From: Sarcophilus harrisii
Taxonomy: Eukaryota > Chordata > Mammalia > Dasyuromorphia > Dasyuridae
DNA length: 64,000 bases
Direction of reading: 5' to 3'
Assembly: GCF_902635505.1 (NCBI RefSeq)
Contig: NC_045427.1
Span: 53,284,539 to 53,348,538 of the forward strand
Below are positions 11,405 to 22,914 of this stretch, in pieces; positions within the stretch are counted from its first letter, which is position 1; each line of letters starts with the position of its first letter. Under the pieces are notes generated by a model. The model had not been told where the DNA came from, did not search any database, and was given only the letters and a program-made list of their open reading frames with translations. The translations under genes were made by a program, and so were the position numbers.

Positions 11405-11855
11405 ATCTTCTCTAAACTGGTTTATATTTCCTCTTCTCTTTCCTCTTCCCCTGTCCCCCAAAAGAGGCTCCTTTCTGTTCTTCCTACTGGACTCCATCTC
11501 CCAACTCTTGTGGTACCTACACGTGATACTGTCCCTCCTTATCTCTGCTTCTGGGTTTTCCTAGCTCTCTTTCAGACTAACCTCATTTTTTCACATTTTA
11601 CATGAGGTTTTCCCCTTTTGAATTACCTTTTATCAGCTCTATTTGGATCTTATATATACATAGTTATTTTATATGTTGTCATCCCTATTAGGATATGAGC
11701 TCCTTAAGAAAGGGGACCATTTTTCTGCCTTTCCTTGTATCAACAAGAATTAGGGCTCCGTGGTTGCAACAGAATACTTTAAAAGTGCTTCTTGACCGAC
11801 CATATGCAATAGACCCCAAATAAATATTTGTTGAGTTGAATTGAATGGGGGAATA
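11405..11855 (+). repeat. L2 3' end
   Basis: CTTTTGAATTACC, GATATGAGCTCCTTAAGAAAGG, TTTCTGCCTTTCCTTGTATC and the terminal AATAAATATTTGTTGAGTTGAATTG mark the 3' end of an old L2. Confidence 0.65.
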
Positions 11856-12429
11856 GAATCTTAGATTTTGGTCCTAATCCTAGCGTTATTTGTAATTTTT
11901 TTTGGTGCCTTTGTTTGTTTGTTTTTACAAAGGAGGAAACTGAAGAGCACTGAAAGAAAGAATGGGCATGGCTCGAATCATCGTATGTTCTTGGTTTGGT
12001 AAAATGAGATAATGGTCTGTTTTTATTTCTATTATTACTGCTGCAGTCTTAAATATTTTAATGGCTGATTTAATGATGCTTTTCCTCCGGGGCTTTTTAG
12101 CAGAGATCCTAATTGAGGATAATAAGCATATAGATGCTTATTAAACACATAGGAACAAATGATCTACACATTAAATAAGTACAGAAACCATGCACCCAAT
12201 AACTATATTCCCGTGTAATCTCAGCTAAGGAATAGAGCCGGGAAGCTTTTTTTTCCCCTTAGGGGACAGATTCATTATCTTAGGTTCCAGGTTGCGGGTT
12301 TGTAAATTTCATAGCTCCCGGTTAATTAAGCTGCGAACCAGGCTTGCAGGGAGGTCCGTGCACAGCAGGAGCTGCAGCGCCGGGGTCCCCCGCCCCGCCC
12401 CGGAACAGTAACTAACATCGGAGTTTGGG

Positions 12430-12430
<1 letters not shown>

Positions 12431-12473
<43 letters not shown>
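12431..12473. repeat. Poly-G run of 43 bases
   Basis: Forty-three consecutive G on the + strand at the upstream edge of the CpG island. It can form G-quadruplexes and is likely length-variable. Polymerase slippage could also make its assembled length unreliable. Confidence 0.9.
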
Positions 12474-12475
<2 letters not shown>

Positions 12476-12699
12476 CCACAGTCCATTTCCAAGTCTCCCA
12501 GCCCGCCGAGGAGTTGATTCTCCGGGAGCAAACCTCTAGGGAAAGCCCGCTATTGGTTAACGGGTTTTCCCCGCCCCCCGGAAACGTTCGCTTCCCGAGC
12601 GGATCTTCGATCCCACCTTTCTGCCCCACCCGCTTTATGCCTCTAATTCCCCGGGGCCTCGCCCCTCCCCGCCCTGTGGCGGAAGTCGGGTAACGGCCG

Positions 12700-13030
12700 C
12701 CCCGGACCTCCGCACATGCGCGCGGGATTACTTCCGGGGGCTGCGCGCGGCGAGGCGAGCCCTGGGCGGCGGGGTCGCCTGCGAGGCGCCGGCCGCTGCT
12801 GTGGGAGCTTCCGCCGACGACGAGCTGCAGCGAGGCCGGCCCGAGGGAGCCAGCGTGCGGCCGTGGCCCTGCCTCCTCCTCCCGGCGCCTGCGGCCGGGT
12901 CATGAGCTCAGGCGCATGATGTGCGCCCGCCCGCCCCGGCTGCCGCCGCCGTCGCCGCCCGCAAGCCCGGAGGAGCCGCCGCGCCGGGCGGACCCCCGGG
13001 GCTCCCGCCCAGCCCGGCCCGGGGACCCGG
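12700..13030 (+). other. ZDHHC7: ZDHHC7 exon 1 (noncoding, 5' end approximate)
   Basis: The right edge is a strong splice donor, CCCGG|GTGAGTGAG, where the CpG island changes into pyrimidine-rich intron. The left edge is a guess set by the ETS and NRF1 sites. Several ATGs lie in the exon: one at 12,716, one at 12,902 in the same frame, and an ATGATG pair at 12,916. These are described as upstream ORFs. Confidence 0.7.
12716..12919 (+). other. Upstream ORF 1 in the ZDHHC7 leader
   Basis: An open frame of 67 codons rich in Arg, Ala and Gly, ending in TGA. An internal in-frame ATG at 12,902 would give a five-codon version. Its stop overlaps the ATG of the next upstream ORF. Whether the first ATG is transcribed depends on the unknown start site. 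High GC content makes long chance ORFs likely, so coding function is unproven. Confidence 0.3.
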
Positions 13031-14459
13031 GTGAGTGAGCGCGGCGGTCCGGCCTCTCCCCGCCCTCCCTCCTCCCCTCTCCCCTCTCCCTCTCTTCTCT
13101 GTCCTCGCCTCCCTTCCTTACCTCTCTTCCATATCTCTCCCCTCACTGCCTCCTCCCTTCTCTGTCATCCCCCTTTTTCCGCCCGAATCATCCAATTTAA
13201 TGTTATGCTTTCGAAAACTTAATTCTGAGAAAAGACCCCGAGAAGAGGTCTGTCTCCCCCCATTTTCCTTCTCCCCTCCCCCTCTTCTCTTTCTCTTTCT
13301 CCCTCCCCTCCCCCTGCCCTTCCTTCTCCCTCCCCTCCCTCTCCCCGTCTCACTTGACTTTTCTCTGCCACTCTGAGAGGCTGAATGTTCTCCTTGTCCC
13401 GGAGTCCTCCTCGATTTCCCTTTCCCATTTGTAATTCTACTCTCTTTCTCCTCCAGTCTTTGTGTTTTTGAGACTACTCCCTGCACGCTTGTTGCACCGG
13501 GTGCCAAACCCCATTTTTTCTTTCATCTGCCGCTCTTCTACCTTCTTTCTCCCTCACAAAGCCACCGTTTTTGTGGTTTTCTGGTGTGCGTTTTTTTTTT
13601 TTATACTGAATTTGATAAAAGTGCCAGTTAGGAAGGGGTTCTTAACCTTTTTATGTGTCTTGGTTAGTCTGGTGAACCTTACGGACCCTTCTCGGAATAA
13701 GTATCTTTTAAAGCAAAAAAAAAAAAAAAAAGAAGAAAGGAAATGAATTATGGTAAAATCTAGTTATCAGTTGTTTTTAAAAGTTCATGAGATCCCAGAT
13801 TAATGTTTCAGTCAAACCTTTTTCATTTGACTAATAGAAAAAATGGAGATTTAGAAGGATCCAAGATCAGCACGAAGTAAGTAATACAGTTGGGATTGAT
13901 TGTTACTCGGGTCTTTTTGCTACATTAGGTTTAATAAGGAAAGTGTTTCACTTTATTTCTTCCATAGGAAATAATAGCATTTTTTCCTATTAGTTGTAGT
14001 AAGGTAGCTTAAAAATATTAGTAAAAATTATGGTAGGGAAGGGAAAACAGATTCCTGGAGCCTGAGATTATCCTATCTCCAGGCAGCCTTCCTTGGGTCT
14101 CGGTCTCTTCCCTTAGGTAATGAATGACCCTCCCTCTCAAAACCTCACTTTTTGTACTTTCTCTAAGGCCCTGAGCTGCCCTAGACAGTTATATATCCCT
14201 GTCTCTGTGAATAGTATAGAGAGTAGAGTTATAGGATCTGTAGAGCTAAGGCTAAAAGGATCTCTATGATTCAGTCTCTGTCTTTTACAGATGCTTAAGC
14301 AAGGTTGAGACTTGCCTAAGAGATAGGAAAAAATCAGGGTTGGGACTTGATGCAGGATATTGTATTATGAAAATCAGTTGAGATAATAAAAATGTAAAGA
14401 GGGCCACAATCGCATCTAATTGAAATTTTATCTTTTCCAACAATCGTTGCATTTTTCTA

Positions 14460-14570
14460 GTACCCTTTTTTGACCTTGGGTAACTTCCTCATCTGTAAGA
14501 TGAAGAGTTTGAATTAGATGATTTCTTAAGTATTTTTCAGCTCTAACATTCTATGACTGGGAAATCAAGT
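14460..14570 (+). repeat. MIR fragment
   Basis: GACCTTGGGTAACTTCCTCATCTGTAAGATG and GAATTAGATGATTTCTTAAG ... CAGCTCTAACATTCTATGAC, the typical MIR 3' half. Confidence 0.7.
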
Positions 14571-14744
14571 TTTAGTATGTTCCCTTCCTGTAGTCAGGAC
14601 TCTTCTTATCCCCCTAAAGGTGCTATTGCTGCTACTAAGACCCTGAACATTACCCCTTTCTCTAGTAGGTACTCTGCAAAATAGTTATGCGTTCTTCATG
14701 CCTTATGTGGAGCCATAGGAGAGACCTGGAATAAAAACATTAAA

Positions 14745-14778
<34 letters not shown>

Positions 14779-14820
14779 GCATATATATATGTGTGTGTGT
14801 GTGTGTATATAGATAGATAT
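14745..14820. repeat. GT/TA microsatellite
   Basis: TGTG runs, an ATATATAT block, another TGTG run and TAGATAGATA. Confidence 0.95.
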
Positions 14821-15464
14821 TGTTAAATGGAGAATAAGAAATTGCTGATGTTTGTAATTTTCCATTTTAGGTTAGATTACCATTTAATCAGAATTCATTT
14901 AAATTTTTAATTTTCAACAAGCTTCAGTGTGCTAAAATTTTTTGACTATTATAACTCTTTGCTTATAGTTGTTGTAGACATTCTTTTAAAGATGCATAGT
15001 AAGAGAATCATAACGATATTTTACAACTATAAAGTTCTAGTAGATGATTCCTCTCATTTTATAGACGTCATTAAAGTAATTTATTCTGTGGTTGTGATAG
15101 AACTTGAGCTAAAATAAAATGTAGTATACCTGACTCCCCAACCAGTCTATACCACACTACCTGATCAAGATTTAGTAATCCTTGTATGATATTAGTGATA
15201 GGCCATAACATTAATATGAAATTCTTTTGGACTGGATTTACATCCAAAGAAAACTCATTAAATGATTTGAGGCAACAACCTATAATAGAAAATACTAGAA
15301 GCATAGTTAACATTAGATGGCTGAATATAGGGAATGAGTCTAGTAAAGTGAAACTTAATAGGGATAAATGTGAAGCGTAAGGATTAAAAAAATAAACTTC
15401 ACTAAACATGGTATGGTCCAAGAGGCTTTCTTCTTAGATATCAGTCCACCTGAAAGATCTTGGA

Positions 15465-15910
15465 GTTTTAATTTACTTCAGATTCAATAAAACTTAACAG
15501 TGTGTTATACCAAGTTATGAGATACATAGTATCCAAAAACTAGGGAGATGTAAGTCTCTTTGTATTTTTTCTTAGTTAGATATAGTCTTATTGCATTTAG
15601 TTGCAAAATGCTTGATCAGACATTGATAAACTGAAGAGCAAAAAGAATAGTGAAGAACGGGCAAAGGGCCCTGCGATCTTGCCAGATGAGGCTCACTTGA
15701 AGGAGCAGGCAAAGTGTTCTATGTAGAAAAAAGATTTAGTGGGGCCATGTTAGCTTTAAAATATTCGAAAACATCATATAGATACCTATCAATTCTGCAG
15801 GACTACATTTGGTCCTCTATATGCAGAGAGGATTGGTAGGAAGAAAAAGCTTCCCAAAGGATGTCCCAAAATGGAATGAGATCCTTTGGGAGATGATGGA
15901 TTCTTTTTCA
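15465..15910 (+). repeat. L3/CR1 3' end
   Basis: CTGAAAGATCTTGGAGTTTT, GGCAAAGGGCCCTGCGATC...GATGAGGCTCACTTGAAGG, GGGGCCATGTTAGCTTTAAA and CCCAAAATGGAATGAGATCC keep the order of an L3/CR1 3' end. A MIR (about 16,010-16,140) follows. Confidence 0.65.
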
Positions 15911-16954
15911 AATGCTGAAAGCAAGTATCTAGTATATTATAGGAAGAAATTCTTTTTTGTTTAGATCTGATGGCCATTGATATTCTAATATTGTGATTGA
16001 AAGTTAATTCATAATATCTCATCTATAAAATGGGGATAATAATAGTAACACCAACCCTACAGGGTTATTGTGAGAAATGAAATAGTGCATAAAAAGTTCT
16101 TTGTAACCTTAAAATGATATGAAAATATTAGCTGTTCTTAGGGAGAAACTCTAAGCCTGTGATTATATTGATATAGGAAACTCCTGGATTGAGGAAAGTC
16201 TCTACTGATTTAGATTGGCAGATTCTTTGCAATTTAGAGTCTCAGAGAAAGAATACAAAGAATTTAAGGGATTGGTCAGGGTCATGTGATTGTTAAATAT
16301 CCACTGTAACAAGAATGTCAAATAGAAGAGAAAGCCACTAATCTGTACTTGAGGATTCCTGTGGGTCCCATATTAATTTAGTTTTAAAATATCTGTTGTT
16401 ATATTTTTGCGTATTTTGTTAAATATTTCCCAGTTTTAATCTGGTTTAGGCTGCACTGTTATGGGCTGCATGTAGATTGGAGCCACGTTTAACCTCTGCA
16501 CCACACCATGCTACTTTTCTTCTGTTATCATTATTATTGTTCTTATTAATAGTTTCCCTGAAAACAGGGAAGTTTATTTTTCAGTTTCTAGAATTTATTT
16601 GATTAAATGATTTATAATAATCAACTAAAAAGTGATTTTAAAAGAAATTTCAAAGCATAATAAAATTTTGGAAGCCAGTGTGGTAATTTAAAAGACTATT
16701 TCATACCTGGGTGCTAGTTTTCCTTTAAAATAAGAAGATAGCAGAGAAGGCCTTTTAAAAATATATTTAGTTTTTCAGTAGCTTAGAATGTTAATGAAAG
16801 TAGAACACATTCTCTTACTTTTTTGTTGTTGTTGTTTGCAGTTATTCAAATTGCAAATCATGTATATGAATGTCTGTAAAGTCTTAATTGATGCCAGTAA
16901 GTACAACACTTAAGCACTCTACTGTATCTTATTTTAAGGGGTAAGTGAAAGGAA

Positions 16955-17240
16955 TATTGTAGTCAGAGGATAGGGATTCATATTTCAGCTTTATCACTTT
17001 TGCTACCTCTTGACTTTGGGCAAATCTTTTAACCTCCTGTGGCCTGTTTCCTCATTTGTAAAAGAAGCAGGTTGAACTAGATGATCTTTAGTGATCCAGT
17101 AACTCTGTGAGATTCACAGAACAAGTAAAAATGCCATTTAAAGATGAGGTAAAATCCTTATTTTTACAGATAAAGAAATGGACATCAGACACTTGCTCAA
17201 AGTTAGTGATACAGGCAGAACTAGCCACCTAGGTTTTAGG
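16955..17240. repeat. MIR, followed by a reversed MIR piece
   Basis: The forward copy has TGACTTTGGGCAAATCTTTT, CTCATTTGTAAAAGAAGCAG and GAACTAGATGATCTTTAG. A reversed piece follows (ACAGATAAAGAAATGGACATC). Confidence 0.7.
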
Positions 17241-19269
17241 ATTCCTGATTGGTGTTTTTAATAGGCTACTATGCATTTTTTCCTAAACTTATTTCTCACT
17301 TCTCCCAAATGAACTCAATATTTCAGTTGACTTGGAATACTCCTTGTCTTTGGACATGTTTTTATCTCTTGTTTTTCTCATGCTATTTTCTCTATGTAGA
17401 TGATTCAGTCTTGAGCTCAACTCAGAATCCAGCTCAGTTACCATACTCTCTGAATGGTTTCTTGATACCAAACTACCTATGGAAAAACTGAGCTCTTCAT
17501 CTTTGCTCTTTGTATAAGCACTTAACTTTGTACTAGTCACATGCTACTTTGATATATTTCTGTGTATTGAATATTTCATGTATAATTTTATATTTTTCCG
17601 ATGGCTTGGCATAAACCTCTACATAGATATGCAATAATTTGATGATTTGTGATATTGTCATTGTAGACACTACTTTACACTCCTCTAGATGAAAATCTAT
17701 TCTTTCTTCATTCAAATTATTAAACATCTATTGAGTACCTGCAATGAGAAAGCTCATTGTGCCAACAGGTCAGGTTATGGGGATACAGGGACAAAAAAAA
17801 AAGTATCAACAAGCTTAATTTTTATTTGGATTTACAACACATGCAAGTAAGTTCAAAGTAATTAGAAGAAGGGTAATTAAATGACTAGGGTAACCCATTA
17901 TTATCTGGGATGATAAGGGAGGTAGAAATTCTATACAGTGTGCTGGAGACTTTTCTTTAGGTGTTTTTGGAGATAACAGTGCCACATGCATGTTGTATAA
18001 TTGTAACTCCACATTCTCCCTCTATGATCAGTTTTTTATGTTCTATGCTCTGTTTTCTGGACTTCAGTTTCCTTGATACTTAGTTGTTGGTTTTTTTTTT
18101 TTTTTAATACTGTTTTATGTACAGTAATCCTTGAGTGGAATAATCCCTCTATGGTTGTTTTTTTCCAAGGGTCATTTAATATCCTTCAGTGGTTACTAAA
18201 TAAATTTGGAGAGGGTGCAGCTTTGCTTTATCTCCTTTGTATCAATTTGGAGTAATTGGAGATAGGGGAGAATAAAAGGAGAAATGAACCAGTTTCTTCC
18301 ATCAGACTTTTGTAGTAGTATTTCTGTTGAAGTTTTCACAGTATTAGAGACTCCCTTAGATAGATCTAAATTAAAGTTACCTTTTGAAACCAGATACTGT
18401 GAACATTTATTCTTAACATTTGCTATCTCCATTTGCATGGATATGGTTGAGAATTTAGTACATTTGCATTTGAAATCCTTTGCTACTTATTTGAATATGG
18501 GTGGGTGTGTTTCTCTGTAAATTCACTTCATGCATAATTTTCTTAGGACCTGGTACTTGGGGAGAGATTCTGGCTCCTGGATGTGCAAGTGTGGAATTGT
18601 AAATTTAAGATTCTTTTGGATTCATTTACTGGACTGACCATTGTAGCAACTTTTCTTGTATGATTGATTTCAGTTGTGCTGTGAATTTTAAGAACTAAAT
18701 GGGGCATGTGAACATTATATTTGAAACATTTCCTCTTATTCTCATTCAAAATATAAGTGTCTTCTCAATCTTGTTAAACTTGCCATCTCTTTGAATTACA
18801 GTTTCCCAAAGGGGATTCCAAGACATTGAAGTGTTTGGATTGAAAAGCTCTTTCTTGAAATAGCCATATTTTGATATTGATAATATAGATTGTGGATAAT
18901 AAGTTGGCATAAAATTGGGGGCTGATTGTAGTTGGCATAATAAATTAATATTGGACTTTCCTTTTGAATATTTAGATTCTGTAATTGGAGAGAAAAATAG
19001 TGGTTTTTGTGTTCAGTGAATAATTGCTAAGCTTTTAAAGAACAAACTAAATATTTCATGATTACAAATTAACAGAAAGAATGTTTAAAGAACATAATTG
19101 CTACATCTGCACTTTAGTTGATTATCTAAAAGTTATATCCTTGTAAGCTCTAGTTTCCTTCATAACTTGCCTCAGATACCAACTTCTGAGTCCTTTCTTG
19201 ATTTTCTCAGTTCCTTAGTACCTTTCCCAAACTTGTAATTTTGCCTTATAATTTTGTTGTTATTTATAA

Positions 19270-19420
19270 AATGTGAGTATTGCCTCTTTCCTAATAGAGT
19301 GCTAACTCCTTGGAGATAACAAGATAGTTTCAAGATGATTTCATTGTTGTCTTTCTGTTGCTGTGTGCCTAATACAGTGCTGCACTTAGAATATGTTTGT
19401 AAATACTTGATGGCTTGATC
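19270..19420 (+). repeat. L2 3' end fragment, weak
   Basis: AGTGCTAACTCCTTGGAGAT ... GTGCCTAATACAGTGCTGCACTTAG follows the L2 3' end pattern. Confidence 0.45.
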
Positions 19421-20479
19421 CATAGTTAACTCCTTCCTGAGGCAGTAAAAAGGCCCAGCAATTTTTTTTTTTCTTAAGAGGTAGTCAGTGGACAAGTAAA
19501 TGGTGAGGACCATACTTTAATCCAAGCTTTCATTTAGCTCACATTCCAGTTTTTAAAATAGAGCCTGTCATAACAAGTGCTTTTAAAATACTTGTCTAAT
19601 GGAATTTAGTGCATACTTTGTGTAACACATTGCAGGTGTTACATACCAAAATCCAGGATAGCCAATTTGGTATATGTAATAGTAATACTAAACTATTACT
19701 TATATCTTGGGTTTTTATAGTACCTTTGTTTCAGAAGAATCTGGAGCACTTTTACCTATTACCTAATTTGTTTTAGTAATATTTTTCAGTGTTAATATCC
19801 TTGTTCGCTGCCAAGAGATGTGGGTGAGCCTAAATTAACTTGGGCTGAAGTCACAGTTAAAAGTAGATATCCAATTCTAGACTGGGTTCCTGACTTGCAG
19901 CCTCATTGTTTGGCTACAGGTCCTGTTTTAACAAGCCAAACTAGGTATCAGAGTTACATAACATTATATTTATATTTCATTAGAATGAAAAATTATTGCT
20001 AAAGCATCCTAAAAGATTTTTATTTACATAATTTTGGGGAAATAACTAGAATATAATATATGCTACTCTCATATATGCTGTAGAGGCACTTATCTTTGCT
20101 CAGTTTGTACTTTGCTCTAGTAGAGGTAACTCTTACTCGGTGTTAAAAAAAAAAAGTTTTAATTCCAAGATAATTCCCTAACTTTTGAAAGAGATGTCAG
20201 ATTATTGTAAGACATATGGAATTAATACTTAATATTGCTTTTCCACTGTTGTTTCTGTAGAAGGGAGAACAATGTATATAATGGGAAATTTTTTGATTAA
20301 GTGGAATGCACATAGGAAAATTACCTGTATTTATTCATTGTCTTGAGGAAACTGTCTCTACCATTGCAAATATGCAGACTATTTTTATCTTTTTTTTTTT
20401 TTTTTATGGTCTTTAAGATTTGTCTGGGTCACTAAGAGAGAACTAAGGAATTTACCAAAGGCAATTTACCTGTCTGTTG

Positions 20480-21785
20480 GATGTTTCAAACTGTATGTCT
20501 TGTAGAATCTTAAACTTAACATGTCTAAAACTGAACACTGAACTTACTCTCTTTCCCCTCTCCAAAACTCTCCTTCCTTCCAAACTTCCCTAAGGGCAGC
20601 TAGGTGGATAGAGTGGATAGAGTAACCAGTCCTGAAGTCGCGAGGACCTGAGTTCAAAAATTTGGCCTCAGACACTTACTAGCTGTTTGACTCTGGGCAT
20701 TTCAGAAAAATCTATACAAAGACACTCCCAAGTTTTCCCTTAACTTTAGAATTGACTATATGACACTGGCACATGACTGCCCAGCATGGTATGCCCTCAT
20801 TGGGGAAGGTGCTGTGCTCTATGAGCAAAAACAGAATTGAAATAGCTCAGAAAAAAAGCACAAAATGTGCAAAGTTAGATCCTTCAACCCCGATGTTCAT
20901 AAGGGACTATATATATATGCCCGACCTCTGGGCAGAGCATTCTGAGCTCGTATTGGTCTAATTGGCTGCAGACACACTGTAACTCAACACTAACACAGTG
21001 AGGTCATATTGATCCTCTTCAAAAACAAAGGATGACAACAACCATTACTATCCAGGATGCTATCCTCATCTTCCCAGTTGTCTAAGCCTGCTGCCTCCCT
21101 GTCCTTGATTCTTAAGTCTTTTCGACTTTTCTTATTCAGTTTTGTTCTTTTTTCCTCCTGGCATTGCCACTACTCTCTTGCAGGCCCTTATTACCTCATG
21201 CCTGAACTATTGCATTGGTCTGCCTTAAGTCTCTACACCAGTCTAGCCTCCACTCATCTGTTAATCTTCATAAAACACAGTCTGGCTACTTCTTTCCTTC
21301 CTCCTCATTAAACATCAGCAGTTCCCTTTCATTTCCAGCCTCAAATAATAATCCCCTCTGTTGGTCAAAATCCTTCATAACCTGATCTTTGTGCAGATGT
21401 CTTAAACTTTACTGCCTTCAATGTTTCCTATATTTTAGTGTCTCTGTCTTCTTTGCTGTTGTTCTCACAGCATAGCCAATGAAAATGCAGCATCTGGACT
21501 TGGACTTTCTCCCATGGCTGAAATTCTCCCTCCTCATCTTTGTCTCCTGGCTTTCTTCAAGTCCCAGTTAAAACCCACTTTTAACAAGAAACCATTCTTG
21601 TCCTCTTTAATGCTAGTGCCTTCCTTCTGTTGCTTATCTCCACTTTGTCCTATATATATATATATCTTGTTTATACATCTTACATATTCTTCTGTTACTT
21701 CCCCATTAATTGAGCTTCTTGAAAGTAGGGTTAAACAATATCTTATTTTGGCATGGCAGTGACTAGGTTTTTTAAGGCTCTGCTA
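20480..21785 (+). repeat. L2 LINE, interrupted by a SINE/RTE unit
   Basis: Left part: AAACTTAACATGTCTAAAAC ... CTCCTTCCTTCCAAACTTCCCTA. Right part resumes at TTACTATCCAGGATGC and keeps the L2 order: GCAGGCCCTTATTACCTCATGC, GTCAAAATCCTTCATAACCT, TTCAAGTCCCAGTTAAAACC, CTAGTGCCTTCCTTCTGTTG and CTTGTTTATACATCTTACAT. The L2 is old and carries no intact ORF. Confidence 0.75.
20594..21040 (+). mobile_element. Marsupial SINE joined to an RTE 3' end, inserted in L2
   Basis: Opens GGGCAGCTAGGTGGATAGAG (SINE head and body). At about 20.71 kb it passes into RTE-type sequence: GACTGCCCAGCATGGTATGC, GGTGCTGTGCTCTATGAGC, TGCAAAGTTAGATCC, and the tail ATCCTCTTCAAAAACAAAGG. It splits L2 between CCCTA and TTACT. 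Two separate insertions or one composite element are both possible. Confidence 0.7.
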
Positions 21786-22109
21786 GCTTATGTTAAGATC
21801 TGCCAAATTCTTCTAAGTGCTGGGAATGTTTCAGGTGGGCTAAGATTAGTGTCTTCTTAGAATCAATCCAGCTTAATTTGAAGAGGCTCAACTATCACCA
21901 GAACTTTGTTCATGAGGTAAATACAGTTGTTTAGGTCACCAGCAGTTCATAAAGTGGTTAAAATATACTTCTGGTTGTGAGGGGATGGAGATGCAATGAT
22001 TATATCATAGTCTTTTAATGAATTAAAAAAGGATGCCATTTACTCTACTTTTCCAAGAGTGAAAAATGTTTATAGACTAACATTTGTGAATGGGTAGGAA
22101 AAGTAGCTT

Positions 22110-22215
22110 TTTTTTCAATGCATTGAAAATGTATTAAGTATCTATTCTGTATGCTAGGCTAGGGATATACAAAGAAGTACAAAATACTCTTTAAAAGTTC
22201 TTGTTCTCCAAGGCC
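22110..22215 (+). repeat. CORE-SINE/MIR head
   Basis: TGTATTAAGTATCTATTCTGTATGCTAGGC ... GGGATATACAAAGAAGTAC. Confidence 0.5.
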
Positions 22216-22403
22216 TTTGTAAGATACAGGAGTTTAACCCTCTGATATACTCAGTACTGCATCAGGGTTACAAACAAATGCAATAGCCTGATTATATTCT
22301 GATGATCAGACTATATCTGGAGTATTAAAGTTCACTTGTTGGTTCTACAGAATGAGGAGGACATTGACATACTTGAGTATGTCTATAAGAAGTATAAAGA
22401 ATA

Positions 22404-22914
22404 TGTTGGACCCTAACTCGGCGTGCTAGGCTAGTTTATGAAAATTGCAAAATGAAACATTTTCTAAAATCACTAACATGAATATGTTTAGACTTGCTTG
22501 GCCCACATAAGGAATCCCTGCCTTGTAAACTATTCCTTAGGTATAGGACTTAGGTAACCAAGTTGAACATAACTTAGGTAACCAAGTTGCACATAAGTAT
22601 GTTTGGACTTGCTGAACCCATAGAAGGAATAGAATACTTCTTGTAAACTGTTCCTTGAACCCAGGTAATCAAGTTGCTCTTTTGATTAGCTCTGCTTTTA
22701 ATAGACTCTGTGGCTAAGCTGTCTGAAAAAGGTTGTTTTTAGCAGCCTTACTATTCCTAAGATGGCTTAGAGCCAGTGTTTTTGTATAAAAGTTTTCTTC
22801 CTCCTGATCCTAATTGCCAATTACTTATGCTGCTTGTCCTGCCTGCTTTGCTGAAGTAAAGCTTTGACTTAAAGAGAATCCTGAGCCTAGTGTTCTCACA
22901 CCTACTCTGAAACA
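22404..22914 (+). mobile_element. Solo LTR, class I-like endogenous retrovirus
   Basis: About 510 bp with TG...CA ends, a TATA box TATAAAAG at 22,785-22,792, an AGTAAA poly(A)-like signal near 22,855 and a U5-like CT-rich end. No internal viral sequence was seen on either side, so it looks like the product of LTR-LTR recombination. No target duplication was found, so the edges are approximate. U3 carries a direct repeat of about 85 bp. The family is inferred from layout only. Confidence 0.55.

Larger units (their letters stand above)
12340..13030 (+). promoter_or_regulatory. ZDHHC7: CpG-island promoter of ZDHHC7
   Basis: The only strongly GC- and CpG-rich stretch in an AT-rich window. No TATA box was seen. 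Sites visible: CCGCCCCGCCCC GC boxes near 12,389-12,402, ETS-type cores GCGGAAGT at 12,679-12,686 and ACTTCCGG at 12,730-12,737, and an NRF1-like GCACATGCGC at 12,712-12,721 with one mismatch to the consensus. ETS plus NRF1 sites suit a housekeeping promoter. The transcription start is inferred to lie around 12.65-12.75 kb and was not measured. KIAA0513 is the expected upstream neighbour from human synteny (recalled), but nothing of it was seen here. Confidence 0.85.

Noticed and set aside
12309-13146. Long ORFs on the - strand across the CpG island, including a poly-proline run
   Set aside because: They follow from GC-rich sequence and the G homopolymer. No known domain is present and the gene runs on the + strand.
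21057-21762. Hydrophobic + strand ORFs (84 and 82 codons) in intron 1
   Set aside because: They lie wholly within L2 3' end sequence.
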